In this document: one piece after another, positions 1 through 9,861 of the stretch
Layout: each line of letters opens with the position of its first letter
Position numbering within the stretch: position 1 is the first letter of the stretch
DNA from: Verrucomicrobiaceae bacterium
GTDB lineage: Bacteria; Verrucomicrobiota; Verrucomicrobiia; Verrucomicrobiales; Verrucomicrobiaceae
NCBI GenBank assembly: GCA_024232965.1
Contig: JACKQF010000001.1
Coordinates: forward strand, 744,001-808,000
Direction: 5' to 3'
Length of the DNA: 64,000 nt
Notes under the pieces: generated by a model
The model's input: only the letters and a program-made list of their open reading frames with translations
Told to the model about the DNA's origin: nothing
Databases searched by the model: none
Made by a program: the position numbers and the translations under genes

Positions 1-1722
1 CGGCAGGTTCTCGGCGTAGTAGACTTTGGTGGTTTCACGCGGTGGTGGCATGCCACCGAGGTCTCGGAGGTTCAGCCAACTATCGAGGAAGGCGTTCACA
101 AATCCATCCACCCGCTTGTCATCGAGCATGCGAAGGCACTGCCTCTTCAACTCGTTGGGATCCGACAAAGCGCCGGAGGCTGCGGCGGCCAGCAGCGCAT
201 CATCCGGGGGCGATCCCCACAAGGCGTAGGAGAGGCGGGAGGCGAGGTCGTAAGGGCCGAGTTGGGTTTCTTTTTCTGCGGTGATCTCGCTCAGATAAAG
301 AAACGATGGCGCGCAAAGGATCATCTTCAATGTGTCGAGCGCCGCTTGGCGTGGAGTAGCTTTGTCGGCGATCCGCTTGTCGTAGGTCTTCTTGATCCGA
401 GCGCGATCAGCATCGTTGAGCGGTCTGCGGAAGGCGCGTTGTCCAAACGCGTAGAGCTGATCCAGCGCGGTCTCAGGTTTGAAGCCGTCCGGTCCAAAAA
501 CCGCGATTTCCTCGAGGCTGCCGTTTTTTTCGGGAAGGGGACCTTTGATCTTGATCTCGCTGATGCGGATGTGGGGCAGGGCACCCACTCGCAAGGCTTG
601 GCCGCGATCCACATCGCTGCCGGATTTTTTTTTGAGCTCGTCTGCGTAACGATGATTGACCTGAATGGCTGCGGCGCGGGATTCGTAGGGCCCGTTGGGG
701 AAGATGAAACGTGGGGTCTGTCCCGCCTCGAGCCAGACCTTAAAGGTGGTCCACTTGGGGGCGTCGTCGGGCATGATGGCTTGGGCAAGCAGGGGCTCGA
801 TGGCTTGGGGGTAGTGGATGTGGCCCTTGGTAACATCCCCTGGAACGACGCCGAGGATGAAGGGTTCAGAGAGGTCAATGCCAAAGATGGCGGGATCGTA
901 ATGCGTGTTGCGGTGCATCGCCTGGGCATTCACCTGAATCTCGTAAAGGCCGGAGACAGGGACGCCTTCCAGGAAGTCCTCAATGTGCCCGTAACCGCCC
1001 TGTCGGGTATCGGTATTGGGTTGTTCGTAGAGGTTGAGGTACTTGAAATTGAAGACGGCCTTGTGCGGGCCTTCGAGTTCCTCATACTGGCGAAAGTGGC
1101 CGGTGAAGTGCCAGGACTTGGGCTCCATGGCTGGCCTGCCCAGGCGCATCTCGATTAGACGATTGGCGGATTGGAAGTACTGATCCAGCAAAAAGCCGGA
1201 AGTAACGAGCGACTTTCCGATGGTGTCGATGTGCTCTGCCGCGCTCTCTTTGGGGAAGTCGGCCGTGAGTCCGAGTGTGTCGACGCGACGACCGAAGAGC
1301 GTGGCCAAGGTGGCCTCATACTCGCGGTTGGAGAGGCGTCGCATCACGGTGTTGGCCTCCATGCCAGCGATCTTGCCACGAGCCGATTCGACCCCAGAAC
1401 GCAGGGCCTGAAGGAGTGCGAGCCGTTCTCCGTCCGAAGGTTGATCTGCTTTTTTGGGAGGCATTTCCCGCAGCGTGACCTGGTCGATGATCTCCTTCGC
1501 GGCGATTAAGTCCATCTCAGTTCCGAGGGGAAGCTTAAAGGTTTCAAACTCGCGATCGCCTTTTTCGAGATCGCTGTCGTGACATTCGAGGCAGTATTTC
1601 CCCAGGAACTCAGACACGACTTTGTGCTCCGTCGGAGTCTCTGCCCGAGCAAGCTGGGGCGCGACGACGAGGCTGAGCACGACCTTCAGGAGGTCGGACA
1701 AACGGTGGAACGGGGAACGCAT
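1..1722 (-). CDS. DUF1592/DUF1588-type cytochrome protein (partial, C-terminus outside window)
   Basis: I read this frame on the minus strand from an ATG at 1722; it stays open for 574 codons to the window edge, so the C-terminal part is missing. The N-terminus is a signal peptide (MRSPFHRLSDLLKVVLSLVV, then APQLARA), followed by a heme c site CLECH near residue 48 and the KxMPPK-like segment LREMPPKKA, as in the Planctomycete-type cytochrome domain. Next come the DUF1587-like segment (RRLSNREYEATLATLFG) and the DUF1592-like segment (FGQRAFRRPLNDADRARI, SFLYLSE, YDLASRLSYALWGSPPDDAL). These families occur in PVC bacteria beside DUF1552 proteins, and a DUF1552 gene lies 28 bp upstream here, so the two are probably co-transcribed. 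An exported electron-transfer role is inferred from the heme motif; the substrate is unknown. Confidence 0.88.
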   Translation of the reverse strand, partial: MRSPFHRLSDLLKVVLSLVVAPQLARAETPTEHKVVSEFLGKYCLECHDSDLEKGDREFETFKLPLGTEMDLIAAKEIIDQVTLREMPPKKADQPSDGERLALLQALRSGVESARGKIAGMEANTVMRRLSNREYEATLATLFGRRVDTLGLTADFPKESAAEHIDTIGKSLVTSGFLLDQYFQSANRLIEMRLGRPAMEPKSWHFTGHFRQYEELEGPHKAVFNFKYLNLYEQPNTDTRQGGYGHIEDFLEGVPVSGLYEIQVNAQAMHRNTHYDPAIFGIDLSEPFILGVVPGDVTKGHIHYPQAIEPLLAQAIMPDDAPKWTTFKVWLEAGQTPRFIFPNGPYESRAAAIQVNHRYADELKKKSGSDVDRGQALRVGALPHIRISEIKIKGPLPEKNGSLEEIAVFGPDGFKPETALDQLYAFGQRAFRRPLNDADRARIKKTYDKRIADKATPRQAALDTLKMILCAPSFLYLSEITAEKETQLGPYDLASRLSYALWGSPPDDALLAAAASGALSDPNELKRQCLRMLDDKRVDGFVNAFLDSWLNLRDLGGMPPPRETTKVYYAENLP

Positions 1723-1750
1723 CGCAGGATGGGAATTCCGCAAGGAGGCC

Positions 1751-3022
1751 TCAGGCGAAAGTGCCAGTGCTGGAGCCAAAGGACTCCGTCTCGATGCCCA
1801 TGCGCTGTGCGATGTCCACGAACAGGTTGCACAGGGGGATTTTGTGGCCGCCGCTGAGCTCCGCTTTCTTGAAGTCCCCATGGCCGTAGCCGCCACCCGC
1901 AACGATGATGGGTAGGTCTGAGTTCTTGTGCGAGTTCGCATTGCCCATGCCGCTGCCAAAAAGGACGGAGGTGGAATCGAGCAAGGTTTGATCGCCATCC
2001 TTCATCTTCGAAAGGCGGGCAAGGAATTTGCCAAAATGTAGGATCTGATACTTCTCAAGCGTGATCAGATCCGCGATGGCGGCCTTGTCATTGCCGTGAT
2101 GGGAGAGGCCGTGATAGGACTTATCGATGCCCAGATTCTGCGGCAGGAAGTTGCCGCCGATCTCCAGGGTGGCGACACGGGTCGAGTCGGTCTGAAGTGC
2201 CAGTGCGATCAGTTCATACAGCATCGGCAGATCCTCCACCATGTTGACGTTGGCGGGTTTGTCGAAGGGGGCCTTGGGCTTCGGCAGGCTGGCCCAGCGT
2301 TGGCGCAGTTCCAAGCGCTTTTCGACGTCTCGGATGGAGGTGAAATATTCGTCGAGTTTGTCTTTGTCTTCGCGGTTCACGCGCTTCGACAGGCCATTGG
2401 CATCGTCCAACACGGTGTCGAGGATGGATGCCTGCAGGGCGTTGTCTTGAACGCGGCGGGCCTGGCGGTCAGGGGATTCACTGACGAAAAGACGGTCGAA
2501 CAATTCAGCGGGTCCTTCAATGGGAGGCACACGGACGCCTGATTTTGTCCAGGCGATCTGGCAACCGCCGTGGATGCCACCTTCGGAGCCGACGGTCAGG
2601 GAGGGGAAACGCGTTTGGTAGCCGACCTCGTCCGCGATGAACTGGTCGATCGTGACATTGCCATTGGGGCGGTTTTGCGCTTCGGAATTCAGAACGCCCG
2701 AAAGGAAAGAGTGCACGGCGAAGTGACCGCCTTTGATCCCGTGATCGAGCCCGCGATACAACGTCATCAGTTGGCGGTTTTCCCAGAGAGGCTCGAGCAG
2801 GGTGGTCTTCTCGTAAGCTTTGCCTGGCGTGGTGGGGAATAGTTGATCGGTCTGGAAGCCCAGCAGATTGCCGACGGCGACAAAGCGACGAGCCCCCATT
2901 CCTGCGCCCTTTGCGGTCTGGACAGCGGAATTGCCTCCCACGGACTTGGCCATGAGTGAGGGTAAGTGGGGCAGGGCGAGCGATGCTCCGAGGGTTCTGA
3001 GTACGAAACGGCGTCTATTCAT
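1751..3022 (-). CDS. DUF1552 domain protein with twin-arginine-like signal
   Basis: The 423-residue product begins MNRRRFVLRTLGASLALPHL, a twin-arginine style signal in which RRRF is followed by a hydrophobic stretch. I chose this ATG because an upstream in-frame start at 3103 would bury the signal inside a 27-residue extension. The body carries hallmarks of DUF1552: ARRFVAVGNLLGFQ, GGHFAVHSFLSGV, SLTVGSEGGIHGGCQIAWTK, RRVQDN, DANGLSKRVNREDKDKLDEYFTSIRDVEKRL, and a C-terminal HHGNDKAAIADL. The family has no proven biochemical activity; it usually sits next to DUF1592 cytochromes, as it does here. The gene is divergent from the esterase cluster that starts at 3172. Confidence 0.9.
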   Translation of the reverse strand: MNRRRFVLRTLGASLALPHLPSLMAKSVGGNSAVQTAKGAGMGARRFVAVGNLLGFQTDQLFPTTPGKAYEKTTLLEPLWENRQLMTLYRGLDHGIKGGHFAVHSFLSGVLNSEAQNRPNGNVTIDQFIADEVGYQTRFPSLTVGSEGGIHGGCQIAWTKSGVRVPPIEGPAELFDRLFVSESPDRQARRVQDNALQASILDTVLDDANGLSKRVNREDKDKLDEYFTSIRDVEKRLELRQRWASLPKPKAPFDKPANVNMVEDLPMLYELIALALQTDSTRVATLEIGGNFLPQNLGIDKSYHGLSHHGNDKAAIADLITLEKYQILHFGKFLARLSKMKDGDQTLLDSTSVLFGSGMGNANSHKNSDLPIIVAGGGYGHGDFKKAELSGGHKIPLCNLFVDIAQRMGIETESFGSSTGTFA

Positions 3023-3129
3023 CGGTTTTGGGGTAAGCAGATAACGTTCCGTGGGGCCGTTCTTATCAGTCGGCAAGGGGAATTCAAGCCCCGTCGAGAG
3101 CAATCCACCCTGGATTCTCTGATAGCCAC

Positions 3130-3156
3130 TTGGGTTTTGCTTCGTTGGGTTTTGCT
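3130..3156 (+). promoter_or_regulatory. 12-nt direct repeat upstream of the + strand cluster
   Basis: The string TTGGGTTTTGCT occurs twice, at 3130-3141 and 3145-3156, with a 15-nt period. It lies 15 nt before the ATG at 3172, in the short divergent region shared with the DUF1552 gene. It could be an operator or part of the leader; only the repeat itself is seen. Confidence 0.3.
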
Positions 3157-3171
3157 CTAACCACCCATTTC

Positions 3172-4140
3172 ATGCGCCACTCCCCTTTGCTTTGCTGCCT
3201 TTGCCTGATCACCATAGCATCTGCCACAGCAGCCGATGTCGCCGCGCCGAAACAGCCTGTCCGGAAGCCCGCGGCGCGGGTCGCGGGTTCGCCGCAAGTG
3301 AAGCCGACGTTGGCCAACGTGCCGTATGGAACGCACGAGCGGCAGGTGCTGGATTTTTGGAAGGCTGCGTCTGCGACACCGACGCCACTGGTTTTTGTGA
3401 TCCATGGCGGTGGATGGGTGGGCGGTGAAAAAGAACGGGTGAGCCGATTTGTGGATGTTGAAGGATTGCTGGCTGAAGGCATCTCGGTCGTGGCCATCAA
3501 TTACCGTTTGATCAAGCACGCTAGTGACGAGGGAGTCACGCCGCCCGTCAAAGCCCCCTTGCACGATGCGGCCCGTGCGCTGCAATTTGTGCGCAGCAAG
3601 GCTGGGGAGTGGAACATCGATAAGCAGCGGATTGGCGCTGCGGGCGGTTCGGCGGGGGCTTGCTCGAGTTTGTGGTTGGCCTTTCACGATGATCTTGCCG
3701 ATGCTGCGAGCAGTGACCCCGTCGCGCGCGAATCCACGCGGCTGACGTGTGCGGCCGTCCTGGGGGCGCAGACGACGCTCGATCCCGCCCAGATGAGGGA
3801 ATGGACGCCAAACAGCAAGTATGGTGGTCATGCTTTTGGGTTCGCCAACTTCACGGAGTTCTTGGTGGGGCGTGACAAGATCTTGCCGTGGATTGCGGAG
3901 TATTCTCCGTATGCACTCGTCAGCAGTGATGATCCGCCCGTGTATCTTTCGTATTCCGCCCCTCCTGCTCTGGGGCAGGATCAAAAGGACCCAACGCACA
4001 CGTCCAACTTCGGGGTCAAGCTCCAGGAGCATTGCGCAGAAATGAAAGTGCCCTGCGATCTGGTGTATCCAGGGGCCGCCAACGTGAAGCATTCAACTCC
4101 GCAGGCCTATTTCATCGCGACTCTGAAGTCCGCCAAGTGA
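3172..4140 (+). CDS. Secreted alpha/beta-hydrolase esterase (BD-FAE/HSL-like)
   Basis: The 322-residue product starts MRHSPLLCCLCLITIASATA, a Sec signal peptide; an in-frame TTG at 3130 gives no signal peptide at its own start and was rejected. After the signal, the fold is that of esterases that act on acylated sugars: oxyanion motif VIHGGGWVGG, INYRLI, and nucleophile elbow GAAGGSAGACSS. The DDPPVYLSY and NVKHSTP segments plausibly hold the acid and the histidine. It is the first gene of a long plus-strand cluster of glycan enzymes and sits 12 bp before the SGNH esterase gene. The substrate is inferred to be an O-acyl group on a carbohydrate; it could also be a general carboxylesterase. Confidence 0.85.
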   Translation: MRHSPLLCCLCLITIASATAADVAAPKQPVRKPAARVAGSPQVKPTLANVPYGTHERQVLDFWKAASATPTPLVFVIHGGGWVGGEKERVSRFVDVEGLLAEGISVVAINYRLIKHASDEGVTPPVKAPLHDAARALQFVRSKAGEWNIDKQRIGAAGGSAGACSSLWLAFHDDLADAASSDPVARESTRLTCAAVLGAQTTLDPAQMREWTPNSKYGGHAFGFANFTEFLVGRDKILPWIAEYSPYALVSSDDPPVYLSYSAPPALGQDQKDPTHTSNFGVKLQEHCAEMKVPCDLVYPGAANVKHSTPQAYFIATLKSAK

Positions 4141-4152
4141 TCGCAGAATCGA

Positions 4153-5292
4153 ATGCACCGCCTTCTTCCACTCCTTGTTGCTGCGGTCTTTGCCTCGCGA
4201 CTTGTCTGCCAGGCTGGCGAATTGCGTCTGTCGGCACCGCTGGAGCATTCGGTGACTCAGCGCAGTTCTCGGGAGAAGGGGAGCGTGCGGATCGCGGGCT
4301 GCGTGGAGGGACTCGATGAGCGGGCGGTGATTGAGGCGAGGACGGTCGTCGACGGACGCGAAGCACCTTGGGCCGCTTTGCCTGCTGGGGTAAAGGGAGA
4401 TGAATTTGATTCGGCTATGGAGATTCCCGCAGGCGGTTGGTATCGGCTGGAGGTGCGTGTCACCACAGCAGGTCAAGTCATCGCCGAAGCGGCGGTGGAA
4501 GACATCGGCGTGGGCGAGGTCTTTGTCGTCGCGGGTCAATCCAACTCTGCCAACCATGGTGAAGTCAAACAGAAGACGACCACGGGGCGGGTGGCTGCTT
4601 TTGATGGGATGGCGTGGCGGATTGCGGAGGATCCTCAGCCGGGGGCCAGCGGTAAGGGAGGAAGTTTCATGCCGCCGTTTGGCGATGCGATGGTTCAGGA
4701 GTTTGATGTGCCGGTGGGGATCGTGGCCTGCGGATTAGGCGGCACGAGTGTTCGCGAGTGGCTGCCGAAGGGGGATACCTTTCCGAATCCACCCACCGTC
4801 GAGCGCTCAGTGGAACGGCTGCCGACTGGTGAGTGGGCCAGTAAGGGAGCGATTTTTCCCCCGTTTGTTGCACGCCTGAAAGCCTTGGGTCCTCGCGGCT
4901 TTCGTGCGGTGCTCTGGCATCAGGGGGAGAGTGATGCGAACCAAAAAGACCCCACGCGGACTCTGTCTGGCATTTTGTATCGTCAATACCTCGAACGCAT
5001 CATCCGATCGTCACGAACGGAGATCGGCTGGGAGGCACCGTGGTTCGTGGCGCAGGCGAGTTATCACGTCCCTGGCGATGAGGCATCCCCAGACATCCGC
5101 GCAGCGCAGGCGGCATTGTGGCAGGACGGTATCGCCTTTCAAGGACCCGACACCGATGCGCTGAAGGGCGATCTGCGCGAGCGCGATGGCCAAGGCGTTC
5201 ACTTCAGCGGCAAAGGTCTACTTGAACATGGTGCGAAATGGGCGGAAAAGGTCGGCCCCTGGCTCAAGGAGCAACTCGCCACCCGTCCCTAA
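4153..5292 (+). CDS. Sialate O-acetylesterase-like SGNH hydrolase
   Basis: The 379-residue protein has a signal peptide (MHRLLPLLVAAVFASRLVCQ) and the block motifs of SGNH/sialate O-acetylesterase-type enzymes. These are the nucleophile block VVAGQSNSANHG near residue 130, a glycine block GLGGTSVREW, block WHQGESDAN, and the catalytic Asp/His block DGQGVHFSGKG near the C-terminus. A beta-rich N-terminal region of about 110 residues precedes the catalytic domain, as is usual in these proteins. It probably removes acetyl groups from polysaccharide outside the cytoplasm. The gene lies 12 bp after the upstream esterase and 32 bp before the ThuA fusion gene, suggesting one transcript. Confidence 0.88.
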   Translation: MHRLLPLLVAAVFASRLVCQAGELRLSAPLEHSVTQRSSREKGSVRIAGCVEGLDERAVIEARTVVDGREAPWAALPAGVKGDEFDSAMEIPAGGWYRLEVRVTTAGQVIAEAAVEDIGVGEVFVVAGQSNSANHGEVKQKTTTGRVAAFDGMAWRIAEDPQPGASGKGGSFMPPFGDAMVQEFDVPVGIVACGLGGTSVREWLPKGDTFPNPPTVERSVERLPTGEWASKGAIFPPFVARLKALGPRGFRAVLWHQGESDANQKDPTRTLSGILYRQYLERIIRSSRTEIGWEAPWFVAQASYHVPGDEASPDIRAAQAALWQDGIAFQGPDTDALKGDLRERDGQGVHFSGKGLLEHGAKWAEKVGPWLKEQLATRP

Positions 5293-5324
5293 TTTTTTTA
5301 CCCGCCAGCCAACTGATCCCTCCA

Positions 5325-8300
5325 ATGATGAAGCACCTCCTACTCACACTCCTATCGCTCGCGACCATCGCCAGCGCTGCACCTCTAGTTTTTGAAGGCA
5401 CTGATGGGCCGGGCAAGGGCAAGCACATTGTCTTCCTGGCGGGCGACCACGAGTATCGGTCGGAAGAGACGCTGCCGGCGATGGCGCGTCTTTTGGCGAA
5501 ACATCAGGGCTTCAAGTGCACGGTGCTTTTTAATATCGATCCAGCCTCGGGCGAGATCGTCGCAGGGAACTCCAACCTGCCTGGGATCGAGGCCCTGGAT
5601 ACCGCGGACCTTGCTGTCGTGTTTCTGCGCTTCCAAGACTTCCCCGTGGAGCAGATGAAGCACTTTGATGACTACATGAAGCGCGGTGGCCCAGTCGTCG
5701 GTCTTCGCACGGCGACGCATGGCTTTAAGATGGCGGCGGATGCGCCCTTCGCGAAGTATTCTTTTGACCACAAAGGCCCCGACTATGAGTTGGGCTTCGG
5801 GCATCAGGTGCTCGGGCAGACTTGGGTCGGTCACTATGGCAAGAATCACCAACAGAGCACCCGCATCACCATTGTGCCGGACAAGGCATCAAACCCGATC
5901 CTGCGCGGCGTCAAAGACGTCTGGGTGCAGGCCGGTGCCTATGTGGGCAAGCCCACTGATGGCGAGATTCTGACGATGGCGCAGCCACTTGATGGCATGA
6001 CGCCCGACTCTCCCGCCTCTGCTACGCAGCCGCCGCAGCCCTCTGAGTGGACCCGCACCTACAAGAGCGCCTCCGGCAAAGAAGGTCGCGTTTTCACCTC
6101 CCTCTACGGCACGCCAGAGGACATCACCAACGAGGGCTATCGACGCCTACTGGTGAACGGCATTTTCTGGACGCTCGGACTCGAAGAAGCCATCAAGCCT
6201 GATCTTGACATTTCCTTCGTTGGTCCGTTTAAGCCCAACACCTTTGGCAATCAGACGCACGCTCCTGGCATCAAGCCTGAGGCTTACGCAGGATGGGAAA
6301 GCCCAATCCCAGCCCACAATAACGTCAACAAACCTGCGCCCAAGGAGAAGAAGGGTAAGGCGAAAGAGCAGCCAAAGAGCGCTGCCGCCAGCACCGCTAC
6401 CACCGCTGCACCTGCGGCATCCATGAGCACTGGCAAGCCAGCTCGCTTTGTGCGCATCGAGATTCCCGGCGAAAAGAAGTGCCTGCAAATCGCAGAGATC
6501 GAGGTGATGAGCGGTGGCAAAAACGTAGCGAAAGGCGGCAAGGCCACGCAATCCACCACTCGGAATGGTGGCGCTGCAGAACGGGCGCTGGACGGCAACA
6601 AGAGCCCCGATTGGGCCAAGGGCGGTCAGACGCATACGACGGAAAGTCAGCCCAACCCTTGGTGGGAAGTGGATCTCGGCAACAGCTATGCGGTGGATAC
6701 AATCGGCCTGTGGAGCCGTCAGGGCTTTTCGGATCGCCTGGGGGACTTCACGCTTCAGCTTCTGGATGCGGATCGCAAACCGGTCTTTGCCATCAAGAAC
6801 GTCGCTGGTCCCGAGACGATGGTAATCGATGTCAAAAACGGTGGCAAGCTGACCTACCTGACCTTTGACGGAAAGCCGGGCAAACCTGTGGTGAAGTCAG
6901 CCGGCGGTCGCTCCGCGCCTGCTGGCCCACCCGAGCCACCGCTCGCGGATGTGCCTGCGGACTACAAGGACCCGGTGCCCTTCGCGTTTGGCAAAGGTGA
7001 TGTCGTCGCCATCCTTGGTAATGGCTTGCCAGATCGCATGCAGCATGATGGCTGGATGGAGACCGTGCTGCAGAGCGCGCTGCCAGACCAGCAGGTGCGT
7101 TTCCGCAACATGAGCACCAGTGGAGATCGCCCGAACGTGTATCCCCGCAGCCCTGGCCAGATCTCCATGGTCACCTACCTGCAGCACGTGAAGGCAGATG
7201 TGGTGTTTGGTTTCTTCGGTTACAATGAGTCGTTCGACAGTAAGCCAGATGAGTTTAAGACACAGCTCATCGAGTTCGTGAAGAAGACACGCGGGACGAA
7301 GCCTAACGGTAAGTCCTTCCCTCGCATCGTGCTTTTCAGCCCCATCGCTCATGAAGCTACCGGCAACGTCAACGTTCCCGATGGCAAAGCGCACAATGCC
7401 CAGCTTGAGGCCTACACCAAGGCCACAGAAGCCGCTGCCAAAGAGGCTGGCGTTGCCTTTGTGGATCTCTTCCATCCTTCGTTGGAGCTGTTCAAGGCCG
7501 CCAAAGAACCGCTCACCATCAACGGAGTGCACCTCACGGTCGAAGGCAATCGCCAACTGGCAGAGGTGATCGGCACGGCGCTGCTTGGCAAGCCCATGAG
7601 CGCTTCCGCTTCGCTGGAGCCATTGCGCGAGGCCGTGGTGGAGAAGAGCAGCAAGTGGTATCACCGCTACCATGCCTCCGATGGCAATGATGTGTGGGGC
7701 AGTCGCTCCACGCTGGCCTTTGTGGACGGACAGACCAATGGCGAGGTGCTCCAGCATGAGCTTTCAATGCTCGACGTCATGACCGCGAATCGCGACGAGC
7801 AAATCTGGGCGCGCATCACCGGTGGCGACAAGAAAATCGACGACAGCAATGTGCCGAAGCCAGTGCCAGTGATCAGCAACGTCGGTGGCGGGAGCAAGAG
7901 CAGCAGCGCGGAAAAGGAAGGGCGCCTAACTTACATCAGCGGAGAAGAAGCGATCAAATACATGGCCGTGAAGAAGGGCTTTGAGGTGCACCTTTTTGCT
8001 GACGAGCAGAAGTTCCCAGAGTTGGTCAACCCCGTGCAAATACAGTTTGATACCAAGGGCCGCTTATGGGTCGCTGCCTGGGCTGATTATCCGAAGTGGG
8101 AGCCATTGAAGGAATCGCGAGATGCCTTGCTCATTCTTCACGATGATGATGGCGACAACAAAGCGGATCGCGTCACGGAGTTTGCGAGGGTGAACAACCC
8201 GCTCGGCTTTGAGTTCTGGAATGACGGTGTGCTCGTGACCCGCCAGTCAGAGATCCTTTTCCTCAAAGACACCGATGGCGATGACAAGGCCGACGTGCAA

Positions 8301-9821
8301 ATCATCATGCTCCAAGGTCTGGATAGCTCCGACACACACCATGGCGCGAACAACCTGATCTATGGCCCCGATGGCGGCATTTACTGGCAGAGTGGAGTGT
8401 TCATGCAGCACAACTACGAGCACCCCTGGGGGCCATCATTGCAGGCCACCTCCAGCGCCATGTATCGCTTTGATCCACGCCGCTTCACCATTTCCAAACA
8501 CGCCGATAATTCTCCGAATCCCCATGGCATCTCCTTTGACTACTGGGGATACCACTATGCGACCGATGGCACCGGCGGCCGTGCTTATCAGGTTCGCCCG
8601 GAGGGCAGCGGCTTCAAGATGTATGAACTGCTGAAGAAAGAAGTGCGTCCCGTGACCGCCAGCGAGGTCGTGAGCAGCACGCATTTCCCCGACGAGATGC
8701 AGGGCGACTTCCTGATCTGCAACGTCATCGGCTTCCTCGGCGTCAAAGAATACCAACTCACCCGCGATGGCGAAAAAGGCACCGTTTGGGGCGAGCCCAA
8801 TGGCGATGAACTCACGGTCAAGGTCACTCAAGCCGACGGCACCGTGACCGAGGAATCCTCCCGCGGCTTCCTCATGAGCGGAGACAAAAACTTCCGTCCA
8901 TCCGATGTCGTGTTTGCCCCAGATGGCTCCCTGTATTTGAGCGATTGGCACAACGTCATCATCGGTCACATGCAGCACAACGTGCGTGACCCGAACCGCG
9001 ATCACGCCCATGGCCGCATCTACCGCATTACCGCCACCGGTCGCGAGTTGCAGAAGCCGGTCACTATCGCCAATCAGCCCATTCCTGCGCTCCTGGATGC
9101 TTTGAAGCACCCGACCAACAGCATCCGCCAGCGGGCTCGCATCGAGCTGAGCGCTCGCGACACCAGTGAGGTCATCGCCGCCACCAAAGAGTGGATGAAG
9201 CAGTTTGATGCCACCAAGAAGGAAGACGCCCATCCGTTGCTTGAGGCCCTCTGGCTGCACTCCCAACACAACGTCCGCGATGTGCAACTCCTCGGCCAAT
9301 TGTTGAAATCCCCAGAGCCTCATGCCCGCATCGCCGCAGGCACCATCCAGCACCTCTGGTTCAATGTGGAGGCATCCATGCACGGCGGAGTCCTCGCCGG
9401 TGACGTGGAGGCCAAGGCGAAGAAGTCAGGCGTTCTCAGCGACACCCCAGAACTCACCACCATCCGCGTCGCCACCGTGCCAGAGCGCATGTCCTACGAC
9501 GTGAAGGAACTCACCGTGAAGGCCGGGAAGAAAGTGAAGCTCACCTTCGCCAATCCCGACTTCATGCCGCATAACATCCTGCTCGTGCAGCCAGGTAAGA
9601 TCGACGAGATCGCCAACCAAGCCCTCGTCATGGGTGCCAAAGGTTTCGAGACCGGTTTCATCCCCGAGAACAGCAACATCATTTGGCATTCCAAGCTCCT
9701 GGATCACGACGGCGAGCAAGTCATCGAGTTCACCGCCCCCACCGCCCCCGGCGACTACCCCTATATGTGCTCCTTCCCCGGCCACTCCATCATCATGCGC
9801 GGGGTGATGCATGTGAAGTGA
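5325..9821 (+). CDS. ThuA / discoidin / SGNH / PVC dehydrogenase / azurin fusion protein
   Basis: This 1498-residue secreted protein (signal MMKHLLLTLLSLATIASA) joins at least five modules. Residues 27-250 are ThuA-like (VFLAGDHEYRSEETLP; GGPVVGLRTATHGF). A KK/KG/Ala-rich linker (about 335-365) leads to a discoidin/F5-8C-like beta domain (about 370-520, PWWEVDLGNSYAVDTIGLWS). An SGNH-like domain follows (about 552-760, AILGNGLPDR and INGVHLTVEGN). The next part is the propeller of PVC membrane-bound dehydrogenases (about 880-1236, HLFADEQKFPELVNPVQIQF, HGANNLIYGPDGGIYW, FRPSDVVFAPDGSLYLSDW), then short HEAT-like helices. The end is an azurin-like cupredoxin (about 1373-1498) with type-1 copper ligands H1416, C1482, H1487 and M1491 in YMCSFPGHSIIM. 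The start at 5325 was chosen for its signal peptide. An oxidation of sugars with electron transfer to the copper centre is inferred. Confidence 0.88.
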   Translation: MMKHLLLTLLSLATIASAAPLVFEGTDGPGKGKHIVFLAGDHEYRSEETLPAMARLLAKHQGFKCTVLFNIDPASGEIVAGNSNLPGIEALDTADLAVVFLRFQDFPVEQMKHFDDYMKRGGPVVGLRTATHGFKMAADAPFAKYSFDHKGPDYELGFGHQVLGQTWVGHYGKNHQQSTRITIVPDKASNPILRGVKDVWVQAGAYVGKPTDGEILTMAQPLDGMTPDSPASATQPPQPSEWTRTYKSASGKEGRVFTSLYGTPEDITNEGYRRLLVNGIFWTLGLEEAIKPDLDISFVGPFKPNTFGNQTHAPGIKPEAYAGWESPIPAHNNVNKPAPKEKKGKAKEQPKSAAASTATTAAPAASMSTGKPARFVRIEIPGEKKCLQIAEIEVMSGGKNVAKGGKATQSTTRNGGAAERALDGNKSPDWAKGGQTHTTESQPNPWWEVDLGNSYAVDTIGLWSRQGFSDRLGDFTLQLLDADRKPVFAIKNVAGPETMVIDVKNGGKLTYLTFDGKPGKPVVKSAGGRSAPAGPPEPPLADVPADYKDPVPFAFGKGDVVAILGNGLPDRMQHDGWMETVLQSALPDQQVRFRNMSTSGDRPNVYPRSPGQISMVTYLQHVKADVVFGFFGYNESFDSKPDEFKTQLIEFVKKTRGTKPNGKSFPRIVLFSPIAHEATGNVNVPDGKAHNAQLEAYTKATEAAAKEAGVAFVDLFHPSLELFKAAKEPLTINGVHLTVEGNRQLAEVIGTALLGKPMSASASLEPLREAVVEKSSKWYHRYHASDGNDVWGSRSTLAFVDGQTNGEVLQHELSMLDVMTANRDEQIWARITGGDKKIDDSNVPKPVPVISNVGGGSKSSSAEKEGRLTYISGEEAIKYMAVKKGFEVHLFADEQKFPELVNPVQIQFDTKGRLWVAAWADYPKWEPLKESRDALLILHDDDGDNKADRVTEFARVNNPLGFEFWNDGVLVTRQSEILFLKDTDGDDKADVQIIMLQGLDSSDTHHGANNLIYGPDGGIYWQSGVFMQHNYEHPWGPSLQATSSAMYRFDPRRFTISKHADNSPNPHGISFDYWGYHYATDGTGGRAYQVRPEGSGFKMYELLKKEVRPVTASEVVSSTHFPDEMQGDFLICNVIGFLGVKEYQLTRDGEKGTVWGEPNGDELTVKVTQADGTVTEESSRGFLMSGDKNFRPSDVVFAPDGSLYLSDWHNVIIGHMQHNVRDPNRDHAHGRIYRITATGRELQKPVTIANQPIPALLDALKHPTNSIRQRARIELSARDTSEVIAATKEWMKQFDATKKEDAHPLLEALWLHSQHNVRDVQLLGQLLKSPEPHARIAAGTIQHLWFNVEASMHGGVLAGDVEAKAKKSGVLSDTPELTTIRVATVPERMSYDVKELTVKAGKKVKLTFANPDFMPHNILLVQPGKIDEIANQALVMGAKGFETGFIPENSNIIWHSKLLDHDGEQVIEFTAPTAPGDYPYMCSFPGHSIIMRGVMHVK

Positions 9822-9861
9822 TATTCCCTTGCCAGATTCGGGGCGCTCGGAATGTTGAGCT

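Noticed and set aside
262..1158. Plus-strand frames in 26-1857
   Set aside because: The minus strand over this region encodes a continuous DUF1592-type protein with signal peptide and heme site, so these are shadows.
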